NCBI GenBank assembly: GCA_900769375.1
Contig: CAAGGN010000204.1
Span: 1-12,439, forward strand
Source: Clostridia bacterium
Lineage (GTDB): Bacteria; Bacillota; Clostridia; Oscillospirales; Acutalibacteraceae
Direction of reading: 5' to 3'
DNA: 12,439 nucleotides
The notes beneath the pieces were generated by a model that was not told the origin of the DNA, searched no databases, and saw only the letters and a list, made by a program, of their open reading frames with translations. Of this stretch, positions 1-8,550 are shown piece after piece; the stretch's first letter is position 1, and each line of letters opens with the position of its first letter. The translations under genes were made by a program, and so were the position numbers.

Positions 1-2285
1 TAAATCCGGAAAGAGTTTCTATGCCCGATTTTGATATAGATTTCTGCTTTGTGCAAAGACCTAAGGTTATCGATTACGTCGTTAACAAATACGGTTCGGA
101 CCACGTGGCTCAAATCGTTACCTTTGGTACTCTTGCCGCAAGAGCAGCGGTAAGAGATGTGGGCAGAGCTATGGATTTGCCATATAACCTCTGCGATAAA
201 ACGGCAAAGCTTATACCCCACGCTGTAGGTATGACCTTGGAAAAGGCGATTAAAACTACCCCCGAACTTAAAAATCTTTATGAAACTGATGATCAGATAA
301 AAGAACTTTTAGATATGGCGAGTAAGGTCGAAGGTATGCCGCGTCACGCCTCAACCCATGCTGCAGGCGTGGTTATTTCAGATGAAAGGGTAGATGAATA
401 CGTGCCCTTAGCCGTTAATGACGGTATGGTTGTAACCCAGTATACAATGACCGCCCTTGATGAATTAGGGCTTCTTAAAATGGACTTTTTGGGGCTTCGA
501 AATCTGACCGTTATTGCCGATACTGAAAGGGAAATCAGAAGGGAAAACTCCGAGTTTTCTGCGGATAAAATTCCTTTTGATGATAAAGAAACATTTAAAA
601 TGATGGGCGAGGGCTTTACTGACGGTATATTCCAATTTGAGTCGGACGGTATGAAAAACGTTCTTCGCCGTTTCGGACCCGAAACGTTAGAAGATTTAAT
701 CGCAATTCTTTCCCTTTATAGACCGGGTCCTATGGATTCCATACCTCGATATATATATAACCGTCATCATCCCGAGGCGGTTACCTATGATACGCCGCTT
801 TTGGAGCCCATTTTAAAGGTTACCTACGGTTGCATTGTTTATCAGGAGCAGGTAATGCAGATATTCCGTACCCTTGCGGGATATTCTCTCGGTCGCGCCG
901 ATATTGTGCGAAGGGCAATGTCTAAGAAAAAGCACGATGTTATGAAAAAAGAGCGTACCGCCTTTATCTACGGTGAAAAGGATGAAAACGGTAATGTGAT
1001 TTGCGAAGGCGCGGTAAATAGGGGAGTAAGTGGGGATGTTGCCGCTAAAATCTTTGATGAAATGTCGGCATTCAGTTTCTATGCTTTCAATAAATCCCAT
1101 GCCGCTGCATACGCTATAGTGGCGTATACAACTGCATATTTAAAACGCCATTACCCCGATAAATATATGGCTGCGCTTCTGACAAGCGTTCTTGATGATA
1201 CAAATAAAATTAACCTATATACCAAAGAGTGCAAACGACTGGGCATCAAGGTTTTACCGCCTTCCGTTAATGAGAGTGTCGGTGAATTTACCGCTAAAGA
1301 GGGAAGTGTATCCTTTGGACTTTTAGCCGTTAAAAATCTTGGCTCATCACTTATTGATAAGCTGGTTAAAGAGCGTGAAATGGGAGGAAGATACAGTTCG
1401 TTTTATGATTTCTGCAAACGCAATGCGGGTAGAGAAATTAATAGAAGAGCCCTTGAAGGTCTTATAAAATGCGGCGCTCTCGATAATCTTGGGGATAACC
1501 GCCGCACAATGATTTATAATATAGATAATGTGCTTTCGGTGGTTGATGAGCAAAGGCGTTTTATGGGGGACGGACAGTTTGGTCTTTTCGGTAACGATGA
1601 GCCCGATGAATTCGCGCTTAAAAAGGTTGATGAGATGTCAGAAAACGAGCTTTTTGCTATGGAAAAGGAAGCCACGGGGCTTTATCTTTCGGGACATCCC
1701 ATGAAGCAATACGAAAACTTTGTTAAAAATGCGGGATTTTCCCCGATTCGCGATGTGGCTGATAAAAAATTCCCTGACGGTAGCAGAGTTAGAATTGCGG
1801 GTGTTCTTGAGGAAACCAAAACAAAACAGCTTAAAAATAACAATGTTCTTGCTTTTACGGCTATTGAGGATACTACGGGTAAGGTGCCCGTAACCGTATT
1901 CCAAACGGCGTACGCCAGATATCGCAGTATTCTCACTGCGGGAAATGCGGTTATTATGCACGGAAAGGTAAGCGAGAGAGAAGATAGAGATACAGAGATT
2001 ATATGTGAATCTGTTGAACTAATCCCTGATTCCGCCGCTAAAGTTCCGCCTAAAAAAATTAAATCGGGATTATATATAAAGGTAAAAAGTATAAATTCCG
2101 AAGAATTTGAAAAAGTAAAGGAGATTTTAAAAAATCACCGAGGAACTACCGCCGTTTATATTGTCTGCGAGGATACGGGTAAAAAATTAGAGGCATCCGA
2201 GGGAATGAAAGTGTCGGTGGATGATAAACTGTTAACTGCTCTTTATTCCGTAACGGGCGAAGATCGGACAAAATTTATAAAATAA
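1..2285 (+). CDS. dnaE: DNA polymerase III subunit alpha (DnaE type), 5'-truncated by the window edge
   Basis: Catalytic alpha subunit of the replicative DNA polymerase (C-family). The reading frame is open from base 3, and the residues before the first ATG at 21 (NPERVS) are the usual lead-in to the family's MPDFDID catalytic motif, so that ATG is internal and the N-terminal PHP domain lies outside the window. Numbering from that Met, the catalytic aspartates are D3 and D5, with the third in MDFLGLR (D155). Further family landmarks are ITFGTLAARAAVRDVGR, FRPGPM-like LYRPGPMDS, YQEQVMQI, RRAMSKKK and FNKSHAAAYA. QFGLF at 519-523 matches the C-terminal beta-clamp binding motif, and an OB-fold follows at about 585-680. 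Stop TAA is at 2283-2285. The dnaE-pfkA adjacency is common in Bacillota. Many such organisms also carry PolC, so whether this is the main replicase cannot be said here. Confidence 0.97.
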   Translation, partial: NPERVSMPDFDIDFCFVQRPKVIDYVVNKYGSDHVAQIVTFGTLAARAAVRDVGRAMDLPYNLCDKTAKLIPHAVGMTLEKAIKTTPELKNLYETDDQIKELLDMASKVEGMPRHASTHAAGVVISDERVDEYVPLAVNDGMVVTQYTMTALDELGLLKMDFLGLRNLTVIADTEREIRRENSEFSADKIPFDDKETFKMMGEGFTDGIFQFESDGMKNVLRRFGPETLEDLIAILSLYRPGPMDSIPRYIYNRHHPEAVTYDTPLLEPILKVTYGCIVYQEQVMQIFRTLAGYSLGRADIVRRAMSKKKHDVMKKERTAFIYGEKDENGNVICEGAVNRGVSGDVAAKIFDEMSAFSFYAFNKSHAAAYAIVAYTTAYLKRHYPDKYMAALLTSVLDDTNKINLYTKECKRLGIKVLPPSVNESVGEFTAKEGSVSFGLLAVKNLGSSLIDKLVKEREMGGRYSSFYDFCKRNAGREINRRALEGLIKCGALDNLGDNRRTMIYNIDNVLSVVDEQRRFMGDGQFGLFGNDEPDEFALKKVDEMSENELFAMEKEATGLYLSGHPMKQYENFVKNAGFSPIRDVADKKFPDGSRVRIAGVLEETKTKQLKNNNVLAFTAIEDTTGKVPVTVFQTAYARYRSILTAGNAVIMHGKVSEREDRDTEIICESVELIPDSAAKVPPKKIKSGLYIKVKSINSEEFEKVKEILKNHRGTTAVYIVCEDTGKKLEASEGMKVSVDDKLLTALYSVTGEDRTKFIK

Positions 2286-2297
2286 TTAAATTTATTG

Positions 2298-2326
2298 TTG
2301 ATAAATGGAAAATAATGTTTTATAAT
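2298..2326 (+). promoter_or_regulatory. SigA-type promoter of pfkA
   Basis: A -35 box TTGATA at 2298-2303 (5 of 6 consensus) is separated by exactly 17 bp from a perfect -10 box TATAAT at 2321-2326. It sits in the 82-bp spacer between the dnaE stop and the pfkA start and predicts transcription starting near 2333, a leader of about 35 nt. It indicates that pfkA is transcribed on its own even if dnaE transcripts also read through, since no terminator is visible between the two genes. Confidence 0.8.
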
Positions 2327-2367
2327 ATTAAACAATGTGTTTTTTAATGTTTTGGAGTGATTAATTT

Positions 2368-3327
2368 ATGAAAACTATAGGTGTGCTTACCAGCGGCGGA
2401 GATGCGCCGGGAATGAATGCGGCTATCCGCGCGGCTGTAAGAACTGCTATTTCCTTAGGTATGACCGTTAAGGGTATCAAAAGAGGATGGAACGGCCTTA
2501 TTGAAGATGAAGTTGTAGATTTGGATGTCCGTTCTGTATCCGATACAATTCATAGAGGCGGCACAACCCTCTTTACCGCAAGAAGCCCTCGTTTTAAAGA
2601 AGAGGAGGGAATGCAGGAAGCCATTAAAACCTGTAAAAAACACGGTATTGAAGGTATAGTTGTAATCGGCGGTGACGGTTCTTTCAGAGGCGCCCGTGAT
2701 TTATCCGAAAGAGGAATTCCCTGTGTTGGTGTTCCCGCAACTATAGATAACGATATATCTTCCTCTGAATTCACCATCGGTTATGATACCGCTATGAATA
2801 CAGCTATGGAGATGATCGACCGTATTCGCGATACGGCTCAGTCTCATGAGCGTTGCAGTGTCATTGAGGTTATGGGTAGACATGCAGGTTACATCGCTCT
2901 TAATTGCGGTATTGCCGCAGGCGCTACTGCTATTGCAGTTCCCGAGGTTTCTATCACTGTAGATGAAATTGTTAAGAAAATCGAAGATGCCCGTAACACC
3001 GGTAAAAAGCACTTTGTTATAGTTGTTGCCGAAGGTGTTGGCGGAGTCGAAGAAATGGCCAAGGAAATTGAGGCGAGAACCGGTATCGAGTCAAGAGCGA
3101 CTGTTTTAGGTCACGTTCAGCGTGGCGGCAGACCAACCGTTAGAGATAGAGTTATTGCTACCAAACTTAGCAACGAAGCCGTTCATCTTTTAAGTCAGGG
3201 TATAGGCAACCGAGTTGTTGGCTATAAAGCGGGTCAGGTTGTTAACTACGATATCTTTGAAGCGCTTAAGATGGAAAAGCCCTTCCCAATAGATACCTTA
3301 AATGTTGCTTACGAAACATCTAACTAA
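2368..3327 (+). CDS. pfkA: ATP-dependent 6-phosphofructokinase
   Basis: Phosphorylates fructose 6-phosphate to fructose 1,6-bisphosphate with ATP, the committed step of glycolysis, in the cytosol as a homotetramer. The 319 aa are the standard bacterial PfkA length. Visible motifs: GGDAPGMNAAIR at 10-21 (nucleotide loop), GGDGS at 101-105, PATIDNDI at 123-130 with the catalytic base D127, MGRHAG at about 169-174, AEGVGG at 221-226, and GHVQRGGRPT at 248-257 with the substrate-binding arginine. G104 in GGDGS, and the absence of a lysine at position 124 (here Ala), point to ATP rather than pyrophosphate as phosphoryl donor. R21 and R25, used in the allosteric effector site of well-studied PfkA enzymes, are present. 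The start ATG has GGAGTG at 2354-2359, 8 nt upstream. It has its own promoter and a downstream hairpin terminator, so it is probably monocistronic. No pyruvate kinase gene follows, although one often does in related genomes. Confidence 0.98.
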   Translation: MKTIGVLTSGGDAPGMNAAIRAAVRTAISLGMTVKGIKRGWNGLIEDEVVDLDVRSVSDTIHRGGTTLFTARSPRFKEEEGMQEAIKTCKKHGIEGIVVIGGDGSFRGARDLSERGIPCVGVPATIDNDISSSEFTIGYDTAMNTAMEMIDRIRDTAQSHERCSVIEVMGRHAGYIALNCGIAAGATAIAVPEVSITVDEIVKKIEDARNTGKKHFVIVVAEGVGGVEEMAKEIEARTGIESRATVLGHVQRGGRPTVRDRVIATKLSNEAVHLLSQGIGNRVVGYKAGQVVNYDIFEALKMEKPFPIDTLNVAYETSN

Positions 3328-3335
3328 TGTTTATA

Positions 3336-3374
3336 AAACCTCACAGAAATTAACTTCTGTGAGGTTTGTTTTTT
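3336..3374 (+). terminator. Rho-independent terminator after pfkA
   Basis: A perfect 13-bp stem (3336-3348 with 3355-3367; core ACCTCACAGAA / TTCTGTGAGGT) closes a 6-nt loop ATTAAC and is followed, after one G, by six T at 3369-3374. It lies 8 nt after the pfkA stop codon. Confidence 0.93.
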
Positions 3375-3388
3375 ATCTATTTTTAATC

Positions 3389-3417
3389 TTGACTTTATGC
3401 CCTTATAGGAATAGAAT
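3389..3417 (+). promoter_or_regulatory. SigA-type promoter of the antiporter gene
   Basis: TTGACT at 3389-3394 (5 of 6) and TAGAAT at 3412-3417 (5 of 6) are spaced by 17 bp. The promoter sits directly after the pfkA terminator and predicts a start near 3424, leaving a leader of about 29 nt. That is too short for a riboswitch, so no cation-sensing RNA is evident. Confidence 0.75.
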
Positions 3418-3452
3418 AATATGGTTGAAATTTTATTATTCGAGATGATTTT

Positions 3453-4721
3453 ATGCAAATTTTATTAAGTCTTTCAATCGCCATGTTTACGGGACTTATG
3501 CTATCCCGTCTTGCAAAGCTTTTAAAGCTTCCTGCAGTTACCGCCTATCTTATTGCAGGAATTTTTGTGGGGCCTTATCTCTTGGGTGCCTTCGGTTTGT
3601 CGGGCCTTGGATTTACAAGTATGGCAAATATTAAAAGTTTTTCCATTATTTCTGACGTTGCTCTCGGATTTATCGCTTTTTCAATAGGCAATGAATTCAG
3701 AATGTCGGATATAAAGCATATTGGTAAGCAGGCGTTGGTTATTGGTATTGTTCAGGCGCTTGCCGCAACAATACTTGTGGATGCGGCTTTTATTGGTCTG
3801 CATTTTCTTTTCCCTGATAAGATAACCCTTCCAACTGCCATAGTTATGGGTGCCGTTGCTTCGGCTACCGCTCCTGCCGCTACCTTGATGGTCGTAAGGC
3901 AGTATAAGGCGAAGGGGCCACTTACTTCAATTCTTCTTCCCATAGTAGCCCTTGATGATGCGGTGGGCCTTATAATTTTCGCCGTTTCCTTCGGTATTGC
4001 AAAGGCAATGCTTTCGGGTAAGGTCGATGTGATTTCGGTGGTGGTTGAGCCCATACTTGAGGTAGTGCTTTCTTTAGGTCTTGGTCTTGTTATGGGACTT
4101 CTTTTCAGTTTCTTTGAAAGATTTTTCCACTCCCGCTCAAAGCGACTTTCAATGTCGGTTACCTTCGTGCTTTTAACAGTAGCCCTTTCAATGCTCAAAT
4201 TCAATATTTTCGGCGTACATATTGCCTTTTCATCACTTCTTGTATGTATGATGCTTGGCACCGTATTTTGTAATATTTGTGACTTTTCAGAGGAGCTTAT
4301 GGACCGTCTTGACAGATGGACAGCCCCCATATTTATGCTTTTCTTCATTTTAAGCGGCGCTGAGCTCGAGCTTTTAGTGTTCACCGATGCATTGGTAGTT
4401 ATTATAGGTCTTGTTTATATCATAGCCCGTTCTATTGGTAAGTATTTGGGCTCTTTTGTAAGCGCAAAAGCAGTAGGTTGTAATCCTAATATTGTTAAGT
4501 ATCTTGGTATAACCCTGTTTCCGCAAGCGGGTGTTGCTCTCGGTATGGCTATGAAGGCGTCAGAGCTTGGAACAGAAGGTCATATGATAGCAAACTTAAC
4601 GCTTTTTTCGGTGCTTATTTATGAAATTGTAGGCCCGTTCCTTACTAAAATATCACTGCAAAGAGCAGGAGAAATCAAACCTGAGGGTAAAACCAGCGCC
4701 CGTCAATTAGTTACTAAATAA
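3453..4721 (+). CDS. Cation:proton antiporter, CPA2 / Na+/H+ exchanger family
   Basis: Integral membrane protein of 422 aa with about 12-13 hydrophobic segments (roughly 2-17, 24-47, 62-82, 92-117, 124-148, 157-187, 193-222, 235-250, 252-275, 288-305, 307-328, 349-368, 378-400). It is expected to exchange Na+ or K+ for H+ across the cytoplasmic membrane. Family marks: ATAPAATL at 138-145 (the unwound transport helix), the paired ion-binding aspartates D168-D169 in VALDDAVGLI, RSIGK at 326-330, and FPQAGVALGMA at 356-366. The paired aspartates are typical of electrogenic members. It has only the membrane domain, without the C-terminal TrkA-N/RCK domain found in KefB/KefC proteins. The start at 3453 is supported by GAGATGAT at 3442-3449, one mismatch from a full anti-SD match; the next in-frame ATG at 3483 lacks one. 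Ion specificity cannot be read from sequence. Confidence 0.93.
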   Translation: MQILLSLSIAMFTGLMLSRLAKLLKLPAVTAYLIAGIFVGPYLLGAFGLSGLGFTSMANIKSFSIISDVALGFIAFSIGNEFRMSDIKHIGKQALVIGIVQALAATILVDAAFIGLHFLFPDKITLPTAIVMGAVASATAPAATLMVVRQYKAKGPLTSILLPIVALDDAVGLIIFAVSFGIAKAMLSGKVDVISVVVEPILEVVLSLGLGLVMGLLFSFFERFFHSRSKRLSMSVTFVLLTVALSMLKFNIFGVHIAFSSLLVCMMLGTVFCNICDFSEELMDRLDRWTAPIFMLFFILSGAELELLVFTDALVVIIGLVYIIARSIGKYLGSFVSAKAVGCNPNIVKYLGITLFPQAGVALGMAMKASELGTEGHMIANLTLFSVLIYEIVGPFLTKISLQRAGEIKPEGKTSARQLVTK

Positions 4722-4725
4722 AATT

Positions 4726-4759
4726 AAGAACGCCAACCGAACGGTTGGCGTTCTTTTTT
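4726..4759. terminator. Shared (bidirectional) terminator between the antiporter gene and recG
   Basis: A perfect 13-bp GC-rich stem (4726-4738 with 4743-4755; core GAACGCCAACC / GGTTGGCGTTC) with tetraloop GAAC lies between the convergent genes. On the + strand it ends in a T run at 4754-4759, a good terminator for the antiporter gene. Read on the - strand it begins 2 nt after the recG stop codon and is followed by AATTTTATTT, a weaker but usable U-rich tail. The recG stop codon (4758-4760) overlaps the + strand T run. Confidence 0.9.
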
Positions 4760-6782
4760 AGTTTTCGTTAAGTTGTTTATAAAGAGCGATAATCTCTTCT
4801 CGTAATGGGAGATTCTCTTCCTGTTTAAGTCGCGGGTCGTTTTCAAGAATATTTGCCGCCGCAAACCCCGCAAGCCGCAGAGTGTCTCCGTCGGCGAAAA
4901 GGTCTGCAATTTTAAGCTTTGGAAGTCCGTGTTGTCGGTTTCCGAGAAAATCACCCGGGCCGCGAAGGCGTAGGTCCTCATCGGCGATTTTAAAGCCGTC
5001 GGAACTTCCCGTTATAACATTAAGGCGTTCTTTTGTTATACCACCCTTAATGTCTGAAATAAATATACAGCTTGATTTATGCTTTCCTCGTCCTATTCTT
5101 CCGCGAAGTTGATGAAGCTGAGAAAGACCAAAGCGCTCGGCGTTTTCAATAACCATTATGGCGGCATTTGGAACGTCAATACCAACCTCAATAACGGTGG
5201 TGCAGATGAGAAGGTCGATTTCTTTATCCTTAAATGAGCGCATAATACGGTCCTTATCCTTGGCCTTCATTTTACCGTGGAGAAGGCCTAAGTTATATCC
5301 CGCAAACTCTTTTTTAGCGATTTTTTCATAATATTCTTCGGCGCTTAAAAGGCCCAGATCTTCGTTTTCTTCGACTAAAGGACAAACAATGTAGCCCTGT
5401 CTGCCCTCGTTAAGATGCTTTTTGATAAAGTTGAAAACACGGGGGCGAAGTTCACTATTTACCTGATAACTGTCAACGGCCTGTCTGCCACGGGGATATT
5501 CGTCAATTACGGTTATATCAAGGTCGCCGTATATAATAAGTCCGAGAGTTCGGGGAATAGGCGTCGCCGACATAACAAGAGTGTGAACACCGTGGCCTTT
5601 AGAGGCAAGTTTTGCTCTTTGGGCTACGCCGAAACGGTGCTGTTCATCGGTTATTACAAGACCAAGTTTATTAAATTCGGTATCATCGGTTAAAAGAGCG
5701 TGGGTACCGATAGCAATCTGATATTCCCCTGATTTGAGGGATTCTTTTATCTTATCCTTTTTGCCCTTTGAAATAGAGCCGGTGATAAGGCAACATTTAA
5801 TTCCGCTGCCTTCTAAAATTTTGCAAATAGTGTTGAAGTGTTGCTCGGCTAAAATTTCGGTAGGCGCCATAAGGGCCGATTGGAAACCGTTTTTAGCGAG
5901 GGTGTACATAAGCGCCGCCGCAACGGCAGTTTTCCCGCTTCCCACATCACCTTGTATTAGGCGGTTCATCACCTTGCCGCCCGACATATCACGCAGACAG
6001 TCATCATACGCTTTTTGTTGCGCAGAGGTTAATTTATAGGGGAGAAGTGAAGAAAATTCGTTTATAAAATTCTTCTTTATAATATTGTCGGTGGCAATTT
6101 TCCTCTTGCCCTTAAGAAGCATAAGACCTAGTTGTAAAATGAAAAGTTCTTCGAAAACCAATCTTCTTTTAGCCCCGCTTAGCGCCTCATCACTTTTTGG
6201 GAAATGAATATTTGAAAGGGCGCTTGTGAGGTCTTGAAGTTTATACTTTTTCCGCAAACTCAATGGTAACGGGTCATTTTCTATGGGGAGTGTGAGGGCG
6301 GTTTTAATAAGTTTCTCTATCTGTTTTGATGAGATTTTTTCGCTTACAGGGTATATAGGGTGAATACCCGCGGCACCGACTTCTGAAATCTCCGGATTTT
6401 GCATAGAAAGAGAGTATCCGTTTGCCTCAATTTTGCCGTAGAAAAGATATTCTCTGCCCACACGAAGTTGCATTACAGTGTATTTGCAGTTAAACATAGT
6501 AACGTTCATAATTCCGCTTTCATCGCGAACAGAGAACTTATAAACGGTCATATTTTTTCTTATGTAGTGCTCGTTTATGGGGGTGCATATTGTACCTTTA
6601 ATACATACTTTTTCACCCACATTACAGTCAAAAATAGGGGTAATAACCCCTAAATCTTTGTAGCCGCGGGGATAAAAACGCAAAAGGGCACCGATAGTAT
6701 CGATGCCCAAACGGTAAAGTTCACTGGCTCTTTTTTCGCCAACGCCTTTTAAAAATCTTATGTCGGTATTAAAATTTGACAT
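4758..6782 (-). CDS. recG: ATP-dependent DNA helicase RecG
   Basis: Superfamily 2 double-stranded DNA translocase that remodels stalled replication forks and branch-migrates recombination intermediates. The 674 aa are a normal RecG length. The N-terminal wedge/OB-fold DNA-binding domain spans about 55-150. Helicase motifs follow in order: Walker A GDVGSGKT at 278-285, motif II DEQH at 379-382, motif III SATPIPRT at 405-412, and motif VI QLRGRIGRG at 558-566. The RecG-specific C-terminal element DLRLRGPGDFLGNRQHGLP follows at 603-621. All catalytic residues expected for an active ATPase are present. The ATG start lies 12 nt after the yloV stop, and its weak Shine-Dalgarno stretch (GAGTGAG) is inside the end of yloV, suggesting coupling. 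It is last in the ymdB-SBP-yloU-yloV-recG cluster; yloU-yloV upstream of recG is also seen in Bacillus, there with sdaAB and sdaAA in between. Confidence 0.98.
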   Translation of the reverse strand: MSNFNTDIRFLKGVGEKRASELYRLGIDTIGALLRFYPRGYKDLGVITPIFDCNVGEKVCIKGTICTPINEHYIRKNMTVYKFSVRDESGIMNVTMFNCKYTVMQLRVGREYLFYGKIEANGYSLSMQNPEISEVGAAGIHPIYPVSEKISSKQIEKLIKTALTLPIENDPLPLSLRKKYKLQDLTSALSNIHFPKSDEALSGAKRRLVFEELFILQLGLMLLKGKRKIATDNIIKKNFINEFSSLLPYKLTSAQQKAYDDCLRDMSGGKVMNRLIQGDVGSGKTAVAAALMYTLAKNGFQSALMAPTEILAEQHFNTICKILEGSGIKCCLITGSISKGKKDKIKESLKSGEYQIAIGTHALLTDDTEFNKLGLVITDEQHRFGVAQRAKLASKGHGVHTLVMSATPIPRTLGLIIYGDLDITVIDEYPRGRQAVDSYQVNSELRPRVFNFIKKHLNEGRQGYIVCPLVEENEDLGLLSAEEYYEKIAKKEFAGYNLGLLHGKMKAKDKDRIMRSFKDKEIDLLICTTVIEVGIDVPNAAIMVIENAERFGLSQLHQLRGRIGRGKHKSSCIFISDIKGGITKERLNVITGSSDGFKIADEDLRLRGPGDFLGNRQHGLPKLKIADLFADGDTLRLAGFAAANILENDPRLKQEENLPLREEIIALYKQLNEN

Positions 6783-6794
6783 AATATTTCAAAC

Positions 6795-8468
6795 TCACTC
6801 TACTGAAATAATTAAATAGTAAACCGGCTGACCGCCGTTAATAAATGTGATTTCAACCTTATCGCCGAATTTATCGTTAAGAGCGGTTTCGATGGAGGAA
6901 GCCGTTCTGTCACTTACGTCCTCGCCGTAAAGCACGGTAACAAACTCGCTGTTCTTGTTTATCATCTGCTTAACCAGCTTGGTGGCGGCTTTAGTGAGGT
7001 CGGTTTCGGTGAAGGAAACCTTTCCGCCGTTAAGGGCTAAAAGTTCACCCTTCTTAATCTTATGGCCGTCGAAATCGGAATCTCTTGCGGCAAAGGTAAT
7101 CTGACCTGTACCGATTTTTTCTGCGGCGCTCATCATAGAGATGGCATTTGCATCGTTTTCGGCTTCGGGGTCAAAATTAAGCATAGCCGTAATTCCCTGA
7201 GGAATGGTGCGGGTATGGAGCACAATAACCTTTCTGCTGCTGATGGGAATGGTCTGCTCTGCGGCCATAATAATATTTTTATTATTAGGAAGAACAAATA
7301 CTGTTTCAGCAGGGGTTGCTTCAACCGCCTTTAAGATGTCGTCAGTGCTGGGGTTCATTGTCTGACCGCCGCTAACAATTGTATCTACGCCTAAATCATT
7401 AAATAAGGATGCAATACCGTCACCTGCGCAAACCGATACAAAGCCAACGGGCTTTGTAATTTCAACGGGCTTAATGGGCTCAAGCTTATTGTCCTTAGTA
7501 GGTTTCTTCTGCGCGTTTTGAGCATCGTGTTTAGCCCTTTCGTGCTGATCGCGCATATTTTCTATCTTAAGATGAACAAGAGAGCCAAAGGTAAGAGCGT
7601 TTTCAATAGCGTTGCCGGGGTGGTCGGTGTGCACGTGAACCTTAATAATTTCATCATCGTCAACAACAACTACGCAGTCACCGATGGTTTCGAGATATGC
7701 TCTGAGTTCTGCGGGCTCTTTCTCGATTTCGCTATCACGGTTTACAATGAATTCAGTGCAGTAGGTGAAGGTGATTTCGGTTTCAAATTCACCTGCGGCA
7801 TTTCTTGATTCTTCTTCATCCTCGGGAATATCCACGGTAGCATTTTTGGAGGCAATCATAACGCCGTCCTTGAAAACCGACATCATACCGTCAAGAATAA
7901 GCACAAAGCCCTTACCGCCTGCATCCACTACGCCCGCCTTTTTAAGAACGGGGAGAAGCTCGGGAGTCTGAGCCAAAGCTTCGTTGGCGCCTTCAATGGC
8001 GGCAGCGAAAACCGCAAGCTCATCTCCACCATTTTTGTAAGCGTCAGTCGCTTTTTCAGAGGCGATTCTTGCAACCGTAAGAATTGTTCCCTCGGTGGGC
8101 TTCATAACTGCTTTATATGCCGCATCAACGCCTTCCTTGAAGGCCTTTGCGATATTTTCTGCAGTTACGTATTCATCGTCACCAATACCCTTGGCAAAGC
8201 CCCTGAAAAGCAGTGAGGTTATAACGCCCGAGTTACCGCGGGCACCTCTTAAAAGGGCAGAGGCGTTAACCGAGGCAACCTTGCCTGCGGTAGCGCCCTC
8301 AAGCCTTTCAAGCTCTCTTACGGAATTGGCGATGGTCATGGACATATTTGTACCTGTATCACCGTCGGGAACGGGGAAAATATTAAGGTCATCGACCTGC
8401 TTTCGATAGTTTGAAAGATTATTTGCGGCGGATATAATCGCGTCGCGCAGTGTATTACCGTTAATCAA
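6795..8468 (-). CDS. yloV: DAK2-domain protein YloV, FakA-like fatty acid kinase
   Basis: Related to the FakA/YloV family, which phosphorylates the carboxyl group of fatty acids held by DegV-type FakB proteins, feeding exogenous fatty acids into phospholipid synthesis. The 557 aa match the family length. The N-terminal DAK2 kinase domain (about 10-205) carries the Mg-ATP motif PVPDGDTGTNM with D35 and D37, and LRGARGNSGVI at 73-83. The middle domain has C237 (YCTEF) and H278/H280 (KVHVHTDHPG), matching the conserved Cys-His-His metal site of FakA. A Lys/Gln-rich linker at about 308-335 leads to the C-terminal domain (about 340-557). The start is TTG at 8466-8468, chosen because AAGGAGTG (8476-8483) lies 7 nt upstream and MINGNTLRDAI matches the usual N-terminus. 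No fakB is in the window, so the kinase role is inferred from the family. Confidence 0.92.
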   Translation of the reverse strand: MINGNTLRDAIISAANNLSNYRKQVDDLNIFPVPDGDTGTNMSMTIANSVRELERLEGATAGKVASVNASALLRGARGNSGVITSLLFRGFAKGIGDDEYVTAENIAKAFKEGVDAAYKAVMKPTEGTILTVARIASEKATDAYKNGGDELAVFAAAIEGANEALAQTPELLPVLKKAGVVDAGGKGFVLILDGMMSVFKDGVMIASKNATVDIPEDEEESRNAAGEFETEITFTYCTEFIVNRDSEIEKEPAELRAYLETIGDCVVVVDDDEIIKVHVHTDHPGNAIENALTFGSLVHLKIENMRDQHERAKHDAQNAQKKPTKDNKLEPIKPVEITKPVGFVSVCAGDGIASLFNDLGVDTIVSGGQTMNPSTDDILKAVEATPAETVFVLPNNKNIIMAAEQTIPISSRKVIVLHTRTIPQGITAMLNFDPEAENDANAISMMSAAEKIGTGQITFAARDSDFDGHKIKKGELLALNGGKVSFTETDLTKAATKLVKQMINKNSEFVTVLYGEDVSDRTASSIETALNDKFGDKVEITFINGGQPVYYLIISVE

Positions 8469-8542
8469 AAATAAACACTCCTTAATGTCAAAAAAGGCAT
8501 AGCTATCCCTTTAAACTTGGCATTGGCAAAGCCAACGGCCAT
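8465..8542 (-). CDS. Possible 25-aa small ORF between yloU and yloV
   Basis: An ATG at 8540-8542 opens a 25-codon frame (begins MAVGFANAKFKG, ends RSVYF) whose TGA stop at 8465-8467 overlaps the TTG start of yloV in the sequence TTGA. It fills nearly the whole spacer between the two genes and contains the yloV Shine-Dalgarno sequence within its AGG AGT codons. No good ribosome binding site precedes it (only a GAAGAA-like purine stretch), and its first codons lie inside a hairpin. It may be a leader or coupling peptide, or a chance frame. Product unrecognised. Confidence 0.2.
   Translation of the reverse strand: MAVGFANAKFKGIAMPFLTLRSVYF
8518..8541 (-). other. RNA hairpin in the yloU-yloV spacer
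   Basis: In the operon-sense RNA, TGG-C-CGTTGGC (8541-8531) can pair with GCCAATGCCA (8527-8518) around a TTT loop. This gives 10 pairs including one G-U, with a single bulged C. No U run follows directly, so it is not a standard terminator. It could mark an mRNA processing or stability boundary. It starts 9 nt after the yloU stop codon. Confidence 0.5.
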
Positions 8543-8550
8543 AAGTATTA

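Noticed and set aside
21..23. ATG at 21 as the true start of dnaE.
   Set aside because: The frame is open to the window edge, and the preceding residues NPERVS belong to the conserved DnaE lead-in to the catalytic motif. The gene starts upstream of the window.
3375..3452. A cation-responsive riboswitch ahead of the antiporter gene.
   Set aside because: The promoter is placed so that only about 29 nt of leader is transcribed, with no structure.
3752..4384. A 210-codon open frame on the - strand inside the antiporter gene.
   Set aside because: It is antisense to a clear membrane protein, its Ser/Thr/Lys/Arg-rich translation looks like reverse-strand reading of hydrophobic codons, and no start signal was seen.
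8490..8512. A terminator-like AAAGG...CCTTTTTT on the - strand between yloU and yloV.
   Set aside because: The stem is only 5 A/U-rich pairs with a 10-nt loop, and half of the T run is consumed in the stem. It is too weak to call.
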